Source: Trochalopteron elliotii (taxonomy: Eukaryota; Chordata; Aves; Passeriformes; Leiothrichidae). From it: a stretch of DNA of 64,000 nucleotides. The position numbers and the translations under genes were made by a program. This document shows, piece by piece, positions 36,684-50,000 of the stretch (positions are counted from its first letter, which is position 1; each line of letters begins with the position of its first letter). The notes beneath the pieces were generated by a model, which did not search any database, had not been told where the DNA came from, and worked only from the letters and a program-made list of their open reading frames with translations. The stretch spans positions 247,042 through 311,041 of the forward strand of contig JANPWX010000064.1 of the NCBI GenBank assembly GCA_024734555.1, given 5' to 3'.

Positions 36684-37208
36684 TTATTGCCTCTTTATGT
36701 GCTCTGAATTTAACAGCAGCAATGAACAAGACTGAAAGAAGATCACTGTAATGTTGTGATTGTAGAAATTAAATCTATTTCTTATACTCAGTCTTAAGCT
36801 ATTACAAGCACAGTGGGAGGAAATCAAGCTGTTCCATTGAGAAAATTGATATTGAGGATCTGGGATCCTTTCAGTGGGTAAAATGACTTCTGTTAAAAAA
36901 TGAGGTAGCTCCTGGACATGACCAGCCTCAACCTCTGCCACCAAAACATATTTCTGGGAGCAGATTGTTACTCTTACGATCTGCAGATAAAGTGTGTGTG
37001 TCACCTGAGTAACAAGTGCAGACATGTTGGCTTTTCCTAGAACATCTGCACCTGTGACTTCTGGCCAGAAGTTCCACATGTGGATCCCTACAAGTATGTC
37101 CATGCTAAGTATGCCAAGTATGTCCAGTAAGATGCTCTTGCTCTGTCTTGCTGCTGTAACTGCTTCTTCTAGCACCATATCTGAGCCAAGCTTCAGCCTC
37201 TTCGACAT
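36684..37208 (-). CDS. Unidentified open frame, 174 codons, possibly spurious
   Basis: The longest uninterrupted reading frame in the window outside recognised repeats. It starts MSKRLKLGSDMVLEEAVTAA and stops at 36684. The N-terminal ~120 residues are of balanced composition, including blocks such as VEAGHVQELPHFLTEVILP; the C-terminal ~45 residues look like translated AT-rich DNA. No signal peptide, membrane segment, zinc finger or other motif is evident. The sequence corresponding to residues 28-41 contains a short AAGTATG(T)CCA repeat. A 121-codon frame overlaps on the plus strand (37024-37389). It could be a decayed retroposed coding sequence, an lncRNA-borne frame or chance; I cannot assign a function. 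Confidence 0.2.
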   Translation of the reverse strand: MSKRLKLGSDMVLEEAVTAARQSKSILLDILGILSMDILVGIHMWNFWPEVTGADVLGKANMSALVTQVTHTLYLQIVRVTICSQKYVLVAEVEAGHVQELPHFLTEVILPTERIPDPQYQFSQWNSLISSHCACNSLRLSIRNRFNFYNHNITVIFFQSCSLLLLNSEHIKRQ

Positions 37209-38371
37209 GCAGAAGTTCTTATATCACATAGTATCTGAACTCAAACTATTTTGTACAGAACTCCTTAGCAAAGCCAGTATTGCATACAGGTACAAACAAC
37301 TGTGCCAGAATTTCTCAAAGATTCACTGTCCTGTGTCAACTAAGAGAAAATTTTTTCTCTCTCATAAAAGACATTTCAGAAGGAAATAAAATATTTACCC
37401 ATCTTACTGCATCATTCAAGAAGTTAAAGGGCAGCACAAAATCTTAAACCACATCAGGTCAGGAGGGAAACAATCTTGTATTTGCATTTTTTTTTTTAAG
37501 CAACAAACTTTCCTAATACTTCTGCACCCCATTTCTGTCCCCACCATAAAATAGTACACAACCACAACCATATTAAATGTTCCCAGAGATGGTATCTGGA
37601 GAACAAGAGCAGGGAGTTTTATGGGGGCTGCTTACACACTGTCCTCACGATCATCTTCAGATTGCTCTTTCTTAGCCATGCCTCCAACATACAGTACTTA
37701 TTATGACTGAAGAAAAATGTGCCTGCACAGCTTTGCTCTCTGCATATGTCTACATTCCTCCTCACCAAGGCACTGATGTAAAGACCACTACTGCCTGGAA
37801 AGCCCAGGGAAAGTTTTACACATCCCCTTCCTTCACCCAGGGACTTAGGCTCTGACACTTTCTGTCACCAGCCTGTACTGCCCATACTGCACCCTCTGGC
37901 CCTTCCTGGTATGATGTGATGAACACAGGCAGGGATCCAAGGAAGTCATTTTCTTCACCAGGCAGGAAAAGAAAGGCTCATTTTCTTTAGTGAAATTAAC
38001 ATATTTACAAGGGGAAAGCCAACACAAGAAAGAGAAGAATCAGGCCTAGATTGGTGCTTATCTACTTGTCTAAAGACATACATTAGAAAATGGTTTTACT
38101 GTTGAGAATGGAAAATGCAGACTTCTACAGAAGTACAAAATATTACATTATTATAGCACTTATACCATATTCTTTGAAAAATAGCATGAAAAATGTCATT
38201 TCTAATATCCTCCAAGAAGCCTTTCTTCTTAGAAAAAAACCTTACTTAAGGTAGCTTAAAAATAAGAATAGCAGGAATGAAAACATGCTCAGAGTACCCC
38301 TCCAGGGACAGACCTGCTAATGGACATGCAAAAGAAGCAATGCTGCCCTTGAAGATAGCCATGGCAGAAAG
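37209..38371. other. AT-rich intergenic stretch, nothing recognised
   Basis: No gene or repeat recognised apart from a T run near 37488-37496. Confidence 0.55.
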
Positions 38372-38488
38372 ACAGGCTGCATAAGGCCTTGAGCAACCTG
38401 GTCTAGTGGAAGATGTCCCTGCCCATGGCAGTTGGAGTTGGGACTATATAATAATTTCAAACCCTTAACATTCTATGACTCTATGATT
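38372..38488 (+). mobile_element. CR1 LINE 3' UTR fragment
   Basis: A severely 5'-truncated CR1: only the last ~115 bases remain. The phrase GAGCAACCTGGTCTAGTGGA matches the same part of the larger copy (GAGCAACCTGGTCTAGAGGA near 32928), and the end carries the octamer repeats ATTCTATGACTCTATGATT. Confidence 0.88.
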
Positions 38489-40566
38489 AGCTTTGGGAGA
38501 TGTCTCTGCAGTGGTTGATGCAAGAGAGACTCACCTGCAAATTTTCTAACAAGGAAATATACAGGAAGTGTAAATCCAAATTATTATTTTTTTGCATTTG
38601 TTTTACCAGAACCAATGTTGAACAAAGATAAAAGCATCTTACCACCACACAGCTATTTAGTGTGCAGTGATACCTTTGACATGCAATTTGTCTTTCAGAG
38701 GTAGAAAGATTATTCAGACTGACATACCTTTGTGTTTCCTCTCTGATCTGAGCTAATGGAGTCGACAGCAATGTTCCTTGGTGTCACAATCTGGCTGCAA
38801 TCATCAAGCTGCCCACTTCCAGAGAGGCAAAAATTTACCATGTTGACATATTCTTACTGGCAGTGTAGCTGTTTCATCTCATGTAGAAGGAACATACTGC
38901 CATGTTAGGTTTTGACAGGTCTCCGAAAAAATAAATGCACTTAGCTGGCAATTTCTCTGCAGAGACACTACAATATTTAACCCATTTTCATGAAGATCAA
39001 CAGAAATATTTTCACTATTATTGACAATATAATCAGCATTATACAGATTTTCATTATAGTAGTTTCTTGTTAGTGGGCTTTTAGAGAAGTTATAAGATTA
39101 AAAGTATTGTTTTAAGAGTATCTAATCTCTAGCAAGAAATTAAGGCCACAGATTTCAAGCTCTAATGACTAACATTTTCTCTCAACCATTAGTTCCCTCC
39201 TCTCTGTCAGGAGCTGACTAGAAGAAATGCTGACATTGTTGCTCACTCTGCAGGAGACACTGTCATTTGAAACCTTAAGTCTAGACTGCTGCAGTATATG
39301 ACCTATTTACCTGAGAGAAATTAAATCAATTGAATCTCCTTTGTCTTCATGCTGGCATCTGAACAGAATTGGTGTGCTGTTAAAAAGCAATGATCATTTA
39401 TTCTCAACACAAACATATTCTCTCTTGGAAAAGAAATTCATTCTAGTTCAGCATGGGTTCATAGTCAACAAAGTCGACAGAATGTTGCCATAATTGTGGG
39501 ATAAATACCCTGCCCTGCTGCATGTCCTCTCCTCACTTGGTTGTTCTTCATGATGTTTTCCTCTGGCTCCTGAGCCAACTGTTTGTCCTGAGTTATCCTT
39601 GGTGTAATCTCTGATAAACTTCCTGCTTTGCTGTACCTCCTGCACTCTACTTTTGGTTACTGAACAAGTCTGTAGATGAAAGAACATACTGGTTGTAAAG
39701 AATAGTATGTGGACTACATTAAAAACAGTAAGGAAACATTACTAACTAATTATCTAAAGCTATTTTAATGGTTTGTAGGTATATATTTTGCATACTACAT
39801 AGCCATAATTGTCTCTTTATGGTACAGAAGCAAGAACAGCACTGGGGATACAGGGATTGTCACAGCATACCTAAAAACTTGGTGGTGTTGCCAGAATCAG
39901 AATAGCTCCAGAGGCAGCCTGCATGGCAAGAATGAAATGTGTTTTTGCAGTGACTGAACAGTATTGGACCACTCAAAGATCTCAGCATGGTGGGGTGAAA
40001 TGGGAAATAACCCTCTTAGGCTGGTAGCACCCACATATCTTTTTTCTCACACTAAAAATCCCCATATGTTCAAACAATGGTGGTTGAAATTATTCCTTTC
40101 AATTATGTTTCCTACTTGATGCTGCCCATACCATGCAGGCTCATAATTTCCATAGGATAGAACTGGATCTGTGGTACTTTTGTGAGATTAGGTACAAAGA
40201 CAATCCTCATTTCCAGAACTATTCATGCCAAGAAAAAACACTATGTCTATGTTGTACTGCCAGCTAGAGCAGCGAGGCCTTGGAGTACTTCTCATCAGTT
40301 GAAGAACTCGGGATGGGTTTATCATAGCTCAGAATGGGAGCAGAAGAGCCTGTGATAGGACAGAGATAAAAGTACATTGGTTTGCTACATATCCAGCAGA
40401 GAGGAACCAAGATCTAACCAGAAAAGAAAAATCTGATCAATCACTTCGGACCTTGCACTAACATAAATCTTCAAGTCATCCTAACAAAGCAGTGAGTAGA
40501 AGGGAATTTAATTATTTGTGATTCTAAATTCCAGCTTCTTATCTTGTAAATGCTGTCTGGAATGTT
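38489..40566. other. AT-rich intergenic stretch, nothing recognised
   Basis: No gene, RNA or repeat signature recognised. Confidence 0.55.
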
Positions 40567-40890
40567 ACAGAATCATAGAATTTTTAAGGTTGGAGAAGAC
40601 CTCTAAGATCATTGAGGCCAACTCTTAACCCAGCACTGCCAAGTCCTTCTCTAAACCCCATCCTTAAGTGCCACATCTGCATGTCTTTTAGATACCTTCA
40701 GGGATGGTGACTTCTTCCCTGCCAGCTCATCTTTCAGCACATAGGGAGAGCTTGCTCCTGTGTCTTGAAGATTTTATTCTGGAAGAATGCCCAGCCTTCC
40801 TGGACTCGTTTCCCCTCCGGGACTGCCTCCCAAGGTACTCTCACAACTAGTCTCCTAAACAACCCAAAGTCTGCCCTCCTAACTTCTCTA
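40567..40890 (-). mobile_element. CR1 LINE, minus strand, internally deleted
   Basis: The left part (40567 to about 40715) is an inverted CR1 3' end: AGAATCATAGAATTTTTAAG, then GACCTCTAAGATCATTGAGG, then the 3' UTR phrase CTTCAGGGATGGTGACTTC. The right part (about 40715-40890) is not 3' UTR. Read on the minus strand it translates to the C-terminal endonuclease segment of CR1 ORF2 (VDFGLFRRLVVRVPWEA, then VQEGWAFFQNKIFKTQEQAL). The linker, all of the reverse transcriptase and most of the 3' UTR are therefore missing between them. The two parts share one orientation and the correct order, so a single internally deleted copy is the simplest reading; two adjacent insertions are the alternative. 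Confidence 0.75.
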
Positions 40891-41099
40891 TGAATCAAAA
40901 ATTATCATTTAATAATCACTGTGCCAAAATAACCTCCAACCATCAAAGCACCGCAAGTCCATTATGGGATCCAAAAGCCTCCCCAAAATTTTAAAATTTT
41001 TGAGCCCAGAGCCCTGCACTGTTTTTTTAATGACTTGGAATCCAAACTCCTGAATTAAACCACATGGCTTCCTCTACAGTGATGCCAAGATGATTTTTT

Positions 41100-41587
41100 G
41101 CCTTTTCTTTTATATAACTTTTATATATTCTCAATATTCTTAACATGCATACTCGTAATTCCTTAAGTCTAATAACTTAGTATAACCCTAGTATTTTATT
41201 AGGCCAAGAGACCAAACATCCTAAAGGCCTCATTTTAAGAGGCTGGAAAACCCTACGCCTCTTGGGTAAATCTTGGGAAACTAACGTCCTCCCTAGAACA
41301 TATCCTATAAACTAAAAATTCAGCCCATCCAGGACGAAATTCCTCAAATGAAGGAATATCATGCCATTCATCCAGGCCTTTCATCAGAACATCTTTATTA
41401 GATATGCTAATATGTAAGGTCTATAAATTATACACATGATTTATCATATGTGTGCATGGCGGTGCATCCCACCTTGATGAAATGGTGCACCAATAAGGAT
41501 CCTTACCAAAATACTGAGGTAAAAAACCCTTAGCCCTTGACTGTGTCTGACTTGCAATTTTTTGAGACCAGAAGAAGGCATCAGCAG
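41100..41587 (+). mobile_element. Probable ERV LTR or LTR-like unit
   Basis: The right part has LTR layout: a TATA-like GGTCTATAAATTATAC near 41420, GGTGCATCCCACCTTGATGA near 41462, an AATAAG poly(A)-like signal near 41491, then a U5-like stretch ending GACTGTGTCTGACTTGCAATT and AGACCAGAAGAAGGCA at about 41580. The upstream sequence (AAGAGGCTGGAAAACCCTACG and beyond) reads like retroviral U3, and similarity may extend left to about 40920. No target duplication was found, so the edges are approximate and the family unnamed. Confidence 0.45.
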
Positions 41588-43720
41588 TATGTAGGAGACC
41601 TGCAGGTTAGGACAGGACTCTGCCTAGGAAACTAACTGAGGAAGATCTAACTTAGTGCTGCCCTGTCACATGACCTGTGTTTCATTTATTAAAAACAGGT
41701 GAAATATATAAACATGTTCTAGTCTGGTTGCTGTCTCCAGACCCACTTCAGGATGAGGACTGCTGGCAGAAACCAGCCAAGAGTGCTGAAGGCAGCCTCG
41801 CCAGCCCAGAGCAGTGCCAGGACTGCATCGGCAGAAACTGGTGCATGGCATGTGGTGGTGGTTGTGTGGCACCTTTGAACTTTCCCTTACAAACTAAATG
41901 CAGGGGAAAGCCAGGCATGGGCAAAAGATAGTTTGAAAAATACTACCCTAATCCAATTCAAACATAACCCCCCACTGAATGACAATTAACAACACAGAAC
42001 CCTTGTGTGCGCTTTCAAAAAATAGTCTGTAGAAAATTTAAATTGCAAATGAAGCCATTCTAATCTTAGCTTCTTTAAACACCTTACTACATGGATCCTT
42101 CAGGGTGACAGATTACTAGATTTAGATTTCTTTCAAGATAGTCTCATGAGAACCATTTGGGAGATAATATAATCTCCATTTCTCTGCAACTCTGAGGTAG
42201 GCTTTGGCTGTTTGATGCACACTAAAGATACCTTTGTTCCAGCTCCTTGATAGCCTGCCCCACAGAAAGCTCAGCTACCCCTTCATTCTTAGTCCAGGGT
42301 CTGTCCAAGTATTTGCCTGTTAACAATAACAAAAAAAAAAAACCCTTCAAATAACCAGCACCATACAAACTATGGCTGAGCAAATAGCCATTGTTCATCC
42401 ACATAGACAATTACAGCATTTCTAGTGACTAAACCTTTCTGGCAGAGTGATTGAGATTTCTCATGCAGGAAAAGTATTGTTTAAAGCTAAAATCTGTTGC
42501 AAGCTATTTATTGGTTAATCACCAAACAGTGAAGGTATTGGTACAATTTCTCAGTAGAAGTATATTAAATTCAACTGAAGCAATTTAGGGAAAGAGATAA
42601 TGCTCTGTGCTCTAATAGTATTTTATTTAAGTGTTTACTATTGCTAAATTTTGTTTGGATTTATAATCTCAAGCTACATATTTTAAGCCCACAAATCTCA
42701 TGCCAAAATTACTAGAAAAAAATGTTCTCTATTATTCAACACCTTGGTAGCTACAGTGGGATTAAACTGAAGAGTGGAGTTGTAAATTGAACCATAAGTA
42801 TTCTCACTGATGCAAATAATGCAGTATTTCAGAACTAACCCCACAAAGGAAAAGGTCTAAACCTGATTGTTCTTAGTTTTGCTAGGTAACATGGTAAAAA
42901 ATTCCTATATCAATGTCAACATCTAGAAGTTGAGCTTTTCCTTTGAAAATTTCTTTCTTTTAAATAATCTGACAAAACCCCCTGATATTTATATTCTCAA
43001 AGTAGAATTAATGAGCTGAGCACCAACCCCAGTATTGCTTCCATACCTTAGAAATAAATCTGAACTTATGAGTACTTTCAAATAAAATACCCACAGCTAT
43101 GTTTTCACAATGGACATTTCTAAGAGAACATGAGAGTGCACACCTTAGGACAACTGCAATAAGAGTAAATTACCTTTATTCCATTTCCTACTCCTTCTAC
43201 AGATTTTGTCAGAAAAATTAATATATCTTACACTGCATTCTGTACTTGCTGTAGTCTGTCTCAGGAATGAATTATCACCAAATTTTAATGCTTCAATACT
43301 GTGCATTTTTATTCTCATTATATTCTCCCTTTTTTCTCAATCTTGTGAGAAAAATTATAATAATAAAGAGAAAATAGCAGAACATTTATCCATTCCCTTG
43401 ACATCCTTAATATTGCAACCAGAACAGAAAATTATATGAAAATGATTTGTTCCTGTACTAAATATAGACACAAGGAAAGAAGTAAGTTTAAAATTAATCA
43501 GTCCCCTGAAGAATATGAATCCTTGGTCCATCTTCAGTGCCCTAAAATGTACTTCTACATTGAGCACTGTCATCAGTTAAAGCTACAGTCAGCATTACAC
43601 ATTGACATCTGCTACTGCAATGTGGACCGCTATGAAATCAGTCTGTAATTGGACATGGTACCATTTTGGTACAATGAGGCATAGAGAAAAGAAAGGCAGT
43701 GCACTAGATCTCTGATATGA

Positions 43721-43766
43721 TTTATAGAAGTTAGGGAATGTTTATGTTTTATAGATGTTAGGGAAT
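43721..43766. repeat. Near-tandem 19-bp duplication
   Basis: TTTATAGAAGTTAGGGAAT at 43721 and TTTATAGATGTTAGGGAAT at 43748 differ at one base and are eight bases apart. Confidence 0.85.
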
Positions 43767-44043
43767 CTGAACTCTGCAAGTCCTTGTCTCTAAACTGAAG
43801 AGGATCTCATTTCAGCTAAATATGCAGAATATGTTCTATTTAATGTTATTTGGTCATTCCTTCTTTTATAACAGAATGAGATACAAATGCAAAAATTGTC
43901 ATTTTCTTGGTATATAACATTTCCAAACCACGGAAGAAAATAAATCCATCAAACTGTTTATTAGAGTACCATTTCATAAGTACAATTCATCTTTAAGTAC
44001 ATACATATTTCTTTGTATACATATATATCATTACAATATCTAT

Positions 44044-44064
44044 ACACACACACACACACACACA
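44044..44064. repeat. (CA)n microsatellite
   Basis: About ten AC units, flanked by AT-rich sequence with TATATATC and ACATACAT motifs. Confidence 0.9.
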
Positions 44065-47000
44065 AATACAGAACAATGATATTCCAAGTAAAAACAGCCA
44101 AACAACTTTTTGCAAGGGAGCTTTAGACAAGCTTGCAGCTCAATAAGTTGTCAAAACTGTCTGCATGTCTTTACCAAGGAAGAAGTGTAAAGGAAATTAT
44201 CCTGGATGCCTGCAGAGTACGTGTATACTCAATAACAGTGACCATGATCAAATTCATATTGCAGACTTTTGATGACTAGTTCACCTGATCCTCCCAGTGT
44301 CAGATCTGTCCTTTAGGATGCTCTACTAGCATGTAGTCAAGAGCAATTCCTGTCCCAAAGAAGTGATAAAGTGCCTCAGTAAAAAATGGGAGAAGCTACG
44401 GCACGAAGACTTGCCATTGGGATGGAAAAAGAATCAGTGACAAAGAATATGATTTGAGTCTCATGACTGTCATGCCAATATCCTTTCACTTTCTAGGAGT
44501 CTATTCATCAATATGAAAAGCAAGATAATTTAATGACTGCAGCTGATGTGAAGATTTTTATTTTAATATTGGTGGAACACATCCACCTGATATTTCAACT
44601 GCCTTTACAAAATACTTTATATGTCATAAAGTTCACCTAAAGAAGTCTAAACATTTAACAGACTACAAGTACATGTATTTAACTACCTACTTGAATCTGA
44701 GTTCAAGTTTGGATTAGAAGGAGTGTGAATTGAGGGGCTGTGAATTCCATCATGCGATAGAAAACCCAGAACCCCTGGGTGATGCTGGGAAGGATGCTAC
44801 AGCTTGTTTCCCTCTGCTGGTAAATCTGTACATCTGTCCTGTACCCTGTACTCTCTTGGTAAGGTCTCACTGTGTTTTAAAGGACTGCCATTTACTAATA
44901 ATTCATTCTTTTGCCCACAGTATCTTCAATGAATTCTAAGAATATGAAAACATGCTCTTACAACTGAGAGAATAACTAGTAAACTAGTGTGTTAATAAAC
45001 TCATATTGATGAGTCCCCACTAAAACAAAGGCATCCCCTTGTTTTAAGGTAACACAACACAAACATACGAGCTTATCATTCACTTTGATCGATAAACAAC
45101 CAGTCTTGTGTAATAATCAAAATTAACCTTCGGTTTGATTTTTAGTAAGCATAAGGATTTATCACATACCATAACTGGCCTCCTCCCTACCTTCAATGCA
45201 TCACTTTTGCTTAAAAAGATATTTCTTTTATCGAATTTAGTTTAAAAAGAGAAGTTCCTTCCTGGCACTAAATTATATCATCTAGTCCAACTCTGAGTTT
45301 GAGAAAATCATAATAAATTAAATTATTATTAGTCTGAAATGCACTTTGTGGATATACACAAAAAAAAATTTCTGTTTTTGACAAGAAGCAATTAACTACA
45401 AGCCTTAGCAGAGTCTTTGGGTACCTAGAAGTTCACATTATTTGGAAAACTAATAACTAGGTCTGTTAGCTCTGTATCTGCATTGTAAGCAAGCTTTGCT
45501 ACTTTAAAAGTTAAATAAAATCTCCATTATCTCCAAAAAGCCAGTAAATTATTTTAATATTAATAATATAGTGGTATTATCATGGTACTGTAGTCTAGGT
45601 CTTTTTCTAATTATGCACTCAATTGTGAACACAAACAAAATAGAAATCTACCAGTATGCAGAAAGAAAATGGAAAAGTATGGTCATATTCTGTGAAGATG
45701 TTAGATCTTGTGGGCAAGGAAAACAGAGTTATTTTCAAAGATAATGATTTATGGAAACATGGGCCACATGGCTTAAAATCATAGGGAAAGAAATCACAGT
45801 TAAAAGTTTCCTATTTTCTTATTTGAATTTGTGATGAACAAACCGCAAATTACTGCTTTCAAGAGTTCTTTTCTGTGTCAAAACATTGGCAGAACTATTT
45901 CTACCACAAGAATTTCTGAAATTTCAGGAAATTTTATGTATCTAATGTGTTGGTAATGTAAAAGAACAGCAAATCTGGGAAATCTGAAAATTAAGGACAA
46001 TGCTAATGGATGAAATTGAATATCTGAATTAAAAAGAACAAAGCTTCGGAATTAAGATTTTTTTAAATGTAAGAGCTTGAAGAAGAAGCCAAGAGCAAGG
46101 TAAAAAATACCTTTGCATTCACCACAAAAAGTAAATGGTGTCTCAACTCGTTCTTCTATCATCTGAAATGACAGGACACTTGAAAAAAGTGTCAAGGATA
46201 ACAAGACTTCAGATCAACGAAGATAAAAACAGATTTGTGCTTGTAAATTGACAAAAATAACTTGCAGAAGTTTATGTAATAGTCAATAACCAGGGATATC
46301 AATGCAAGAATCTTAAATATCTAGCAACATCAATTATTAGTACCTATTGAATTCAGAAACATAGTAGGACATGAGAATTACATTTTTGTCCTCTCAGGTA
46401 CTGCTTAATTCTGATAAACACCAAGAAAAATCGATTTAAAGACAGCAAATCTCCTACAGGAGAGCCTCTAGATGTAAGCTATTAAACTCTAGAAGGAGTA
46501 AGTAAATGAGCACTGGAATGAATTTTGGAGTCAGGAAGAAAGCAAGATTAAGAAAAGACTTAATAAGAAAGTGTGGAAACCCTCAGAGAAAACATCTGTA
46601 GCAAACACAGTGAAATTCTGTCAGCCTTGATGGGTGATCAGTATGGTGAGTAAAGAAGGCATGAGGTACATTCTCTATGAATAGGAATTTCCCTCTCTTA
46701 GGACTTTGCAAACTGATTAACTACCTACTTTTTTCTGTATGCTTTAGAGACCTCCTGCAGTTACCATCATTTTGCCTGAAACAGGTCGGGGTCTCTTAGA
46801 AGCACCTTTCTCTGTTGGTTTGTTTTTTTTTTTTGCTGTGAAACCAAGAAGTAGTATTTTACTATACATTAATATTCACAGAAATTATGCTCTTAGAGGA
46901 AAGTGATGCAGTGAAATTATGAGAGCAGAGAGGGATCTTCCAAGTGCACTGTATCAGCATGCCAGGAGCCCACCCTGCTAAACACACTCTTCTAACATAA

Positions 47001-50000
47001 CGGGACTTTTGTATGACTCCTTTCTACCACCACTACTAGCCATGGTGGCAAACTGCTGATGTCTCCTCCTATTCAGTTCTCCTCCAGGCTAAACCCCACG
47101 CTAGATCTTCCTGCTTCTCCATAGCTTGATGCCTAGAAAATTTACAGCATATGTCATCCTTTTTACACAATCATTTACTTAACCTCCAATTTTCAGGCTC
47201 CTGGCTGTCACAGTCTGTTTTGAGGGGCAGTTTATCTGGACACCTTCAGTTTGGCACTTTCCAAGTAGCTGACCAGCTATTAGGCATTAGTATGCTTACC
47301 AACCCAAAGTCTTTGCAGGAGGGGAGGGCTCATTCTCTGCAGCTGACTGGAAGGGCTCCCAGGTCCTGCAGAGCTGCTGTTCCCCACCAGCTCCATTGGG
47401 ACTGATAACAGTGATGACTCAACTCAATGATCGATTCCTAGTCTAACTCTTAGACAAGCTTCTTGGTTTTTTCCTTTAAGATTTTATACCTTTTCTTCTT
47501 GTGTTTTCCTCTTGAATGCTCCAGCTGCTAACAATCTTGTCTCAACAATTTCACTTTTATCTCTAAGTTTACCTTGGTGACCTTTCTGCATAATTACTGA
47601 CAGGTCTTCCTTAGCAGCATGAGCAAAGGTTATGCAGTGGGGCTGTATGAGAACTAGGACTTAGAACTGGTGACACAGGTGCAGGACCTCTGGGTTCATC
47701 TGGGTGCACAGCCCTTGCTATTCTTTGCCAAGCTTCCCACGTTCCTAGGAAAAGATTCTCTTCGTCTCTCCCAGTGTTGACCTAAAACCACATGCAGACT
47801 GAACAGAGTGTAGCTCCCCACCCATTACCAGGTCCAGCTCAGGGTCAATCATCTGAGAAGTCAAAGTCCTAAAATAAAAAGCATTTTTAAAACAAAGTGA
47901 GATCTATTGCTAGTTCTGGGGCAGAGATTGTGTCTTTTAAGGCCCAGATTCTTAGTGAGGGAGCTTTGATGTGCTATTCAAAGCCTTTTTATTTTGTTCA
48001 CAGCCCACTGTACTAAGGGACCAAAGTGCAATCAGAGAGCTGACACGGTATAGGAAACATGGCAAGCTTTTAGCAGTATGATACTTCACAGCTGGTATTT
48101 AATACAGCCGTTTGCTTGACCAGCTGTGACAGAACATACCACTGGCCAGATGCTGCCTTCTTCTGCAGGACAGCTGGGACAGGGTTGGTAAGATTTTTCT
48201 CTGTTCTAACAGAGATTTATGCAGTCCAAGGATCTTAACATGCATGACCAACTATTCATTCTCTTCAGTAGTCATAGGAGCTTCATTTTGTCATGCCTGA
48301 CCAGGAAAGGAGAGTCTGCACATTAATCACTGACTCAGGTGTTATTTCAAGTACACATGATGGAGAGTTATAAGACATAATGCAGCAAAGCTGCATTTGC
48401 CAGGCTTGAGTACAGTGCTGAAAAAGTGCTTTGAAACACAGGAAGCACTCAAGCACTCCTCTACTCTTATAACCATACTGAGAGAAGGAGTGAGCAGCCA
48501 CTGATCACTCTGGTTACTTTTTGCTCAAGTGCATAGACAGTGCATAACCTTTTGACTACCAGCTGTGATAAAATCAGGCCACAGAATTTGCATCACCACT
48601 ACCTACAGTTTATAATGTCAAGGAATAGGACCCATATTTAATCAAATATTTTCTCTGAGGCACTTGCAACTCCAAAAGTCTAGCTAATGACCTTAGAACT
48701 TGGGAAGATGTTGGTTTGGAGACAGGCACCTAAGACTTTTCAGTAGAAAATAAAATGTATTTTTTATGACAGGCCCTGCATAAAGGGCATTTTCATTTGA
48801 GGGAAAACACAAAACAGTATAAACTGCTAAACAAAAGCAACATTTAATTTTCATTCTGTGTTTTGGAATGAATTAAGTGAATGTTACAGAATGCTAGGGT
48901 ATTTCATAGTCATCCTTTCTAGATGTCTGCAGTGGTAAGCTGAAAGTGCAATTACAAGAAAACATAATGGATATGACATAGTGGTAGTAATAAAAAGTTT
49001 GAGAATTTGCACAAGTTACCTAAAAGATTTGATGTACAGTGACAATAAATACACCATTAAATAGTCCACAAACATATCCAGAGGGAGCACTTGAAGAAGA
49101 CCTGTCACCACAAAATGATCAAAATGAAGGGCCAAAGGTAATGCCATGATATCTAACTAGTTCAGACTTTTCGAGCTTTTACACTGATTGGCAAAAATTA
49201 GGTATTCCTCATACATTTCCCCAAGATACCTACAACTGCAGTTCAGTAAGAATTTTTTTGCTGACAAATCTGCTTTGCCAGACATGCTATACTGACAGCA
49301 GTGTCTGAGAATGAGCTTATAGCTTGAAGGATATTTTAGGCATTTTAAAACTATATATGTTACTACCTATAGGATAGTGAGTCCATGTTAATTCCCAATA
49401 CAGAATAAAACATGTTAAAACAATAAACCAATACCGAGGCGGTTGGTCTTTCTGTCTTGCGTGATACAGAAGAATAGGGATGCCAGATACCGAGTCCTCA
49501 TCATGTCTTCTAGGATCTTCTTAGGTTAGTGATGATATCCTGGTTTTTGATGTGCTTTTCAGTACTCCTTAGGAAGGGAATGGAATTAAATTTCCTTCTC
49601 CATCAAGTCTAAGGACTTACTCAGTGTTTCTTGGTTTATGATCCAGGTGTCCTGTGAAGATGTACATAGATGCATTGAGATCCTGAAGACCTGCTGATAT
49701 TGGTGTCATCAATACATGCCAGTTTTCTGTTGTTCTTTCTGGTGCTTCTGCATTTCCATTCACTGTGCACTCATATCAGTCTTCAGGGTTCTCTATAATT
49801 CCTTTCACAGATAATATAATCACAAAATTATATCAATGAATCATGTGCTGACAGCTCCTGACACTTTGCTAAACAAAAACAAAACACCTGCACAGTATGA
49901 AAACAAAGTCAGGGTTACTGAAGTACTGCAGGATGAGAAAAAGAAAAAATTTAGTTTAAAAAAGACCTATCAGTACTGTAGGAGCTGCCACTGCCTCCTG

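Noticed and set aside
44044..44064. (CA)n tract as a possible regulatory Z-DNA element
   Set aside because: Short CA microsatellites are common and nothing nearby suggests a promoter.
45255..45300. ATCATCTAGTCCAACTCT phrase resembling a CR1 3' UTR
   Set aside because: Only about 18 bases match and there are no terminal octamers; too short to call an element.
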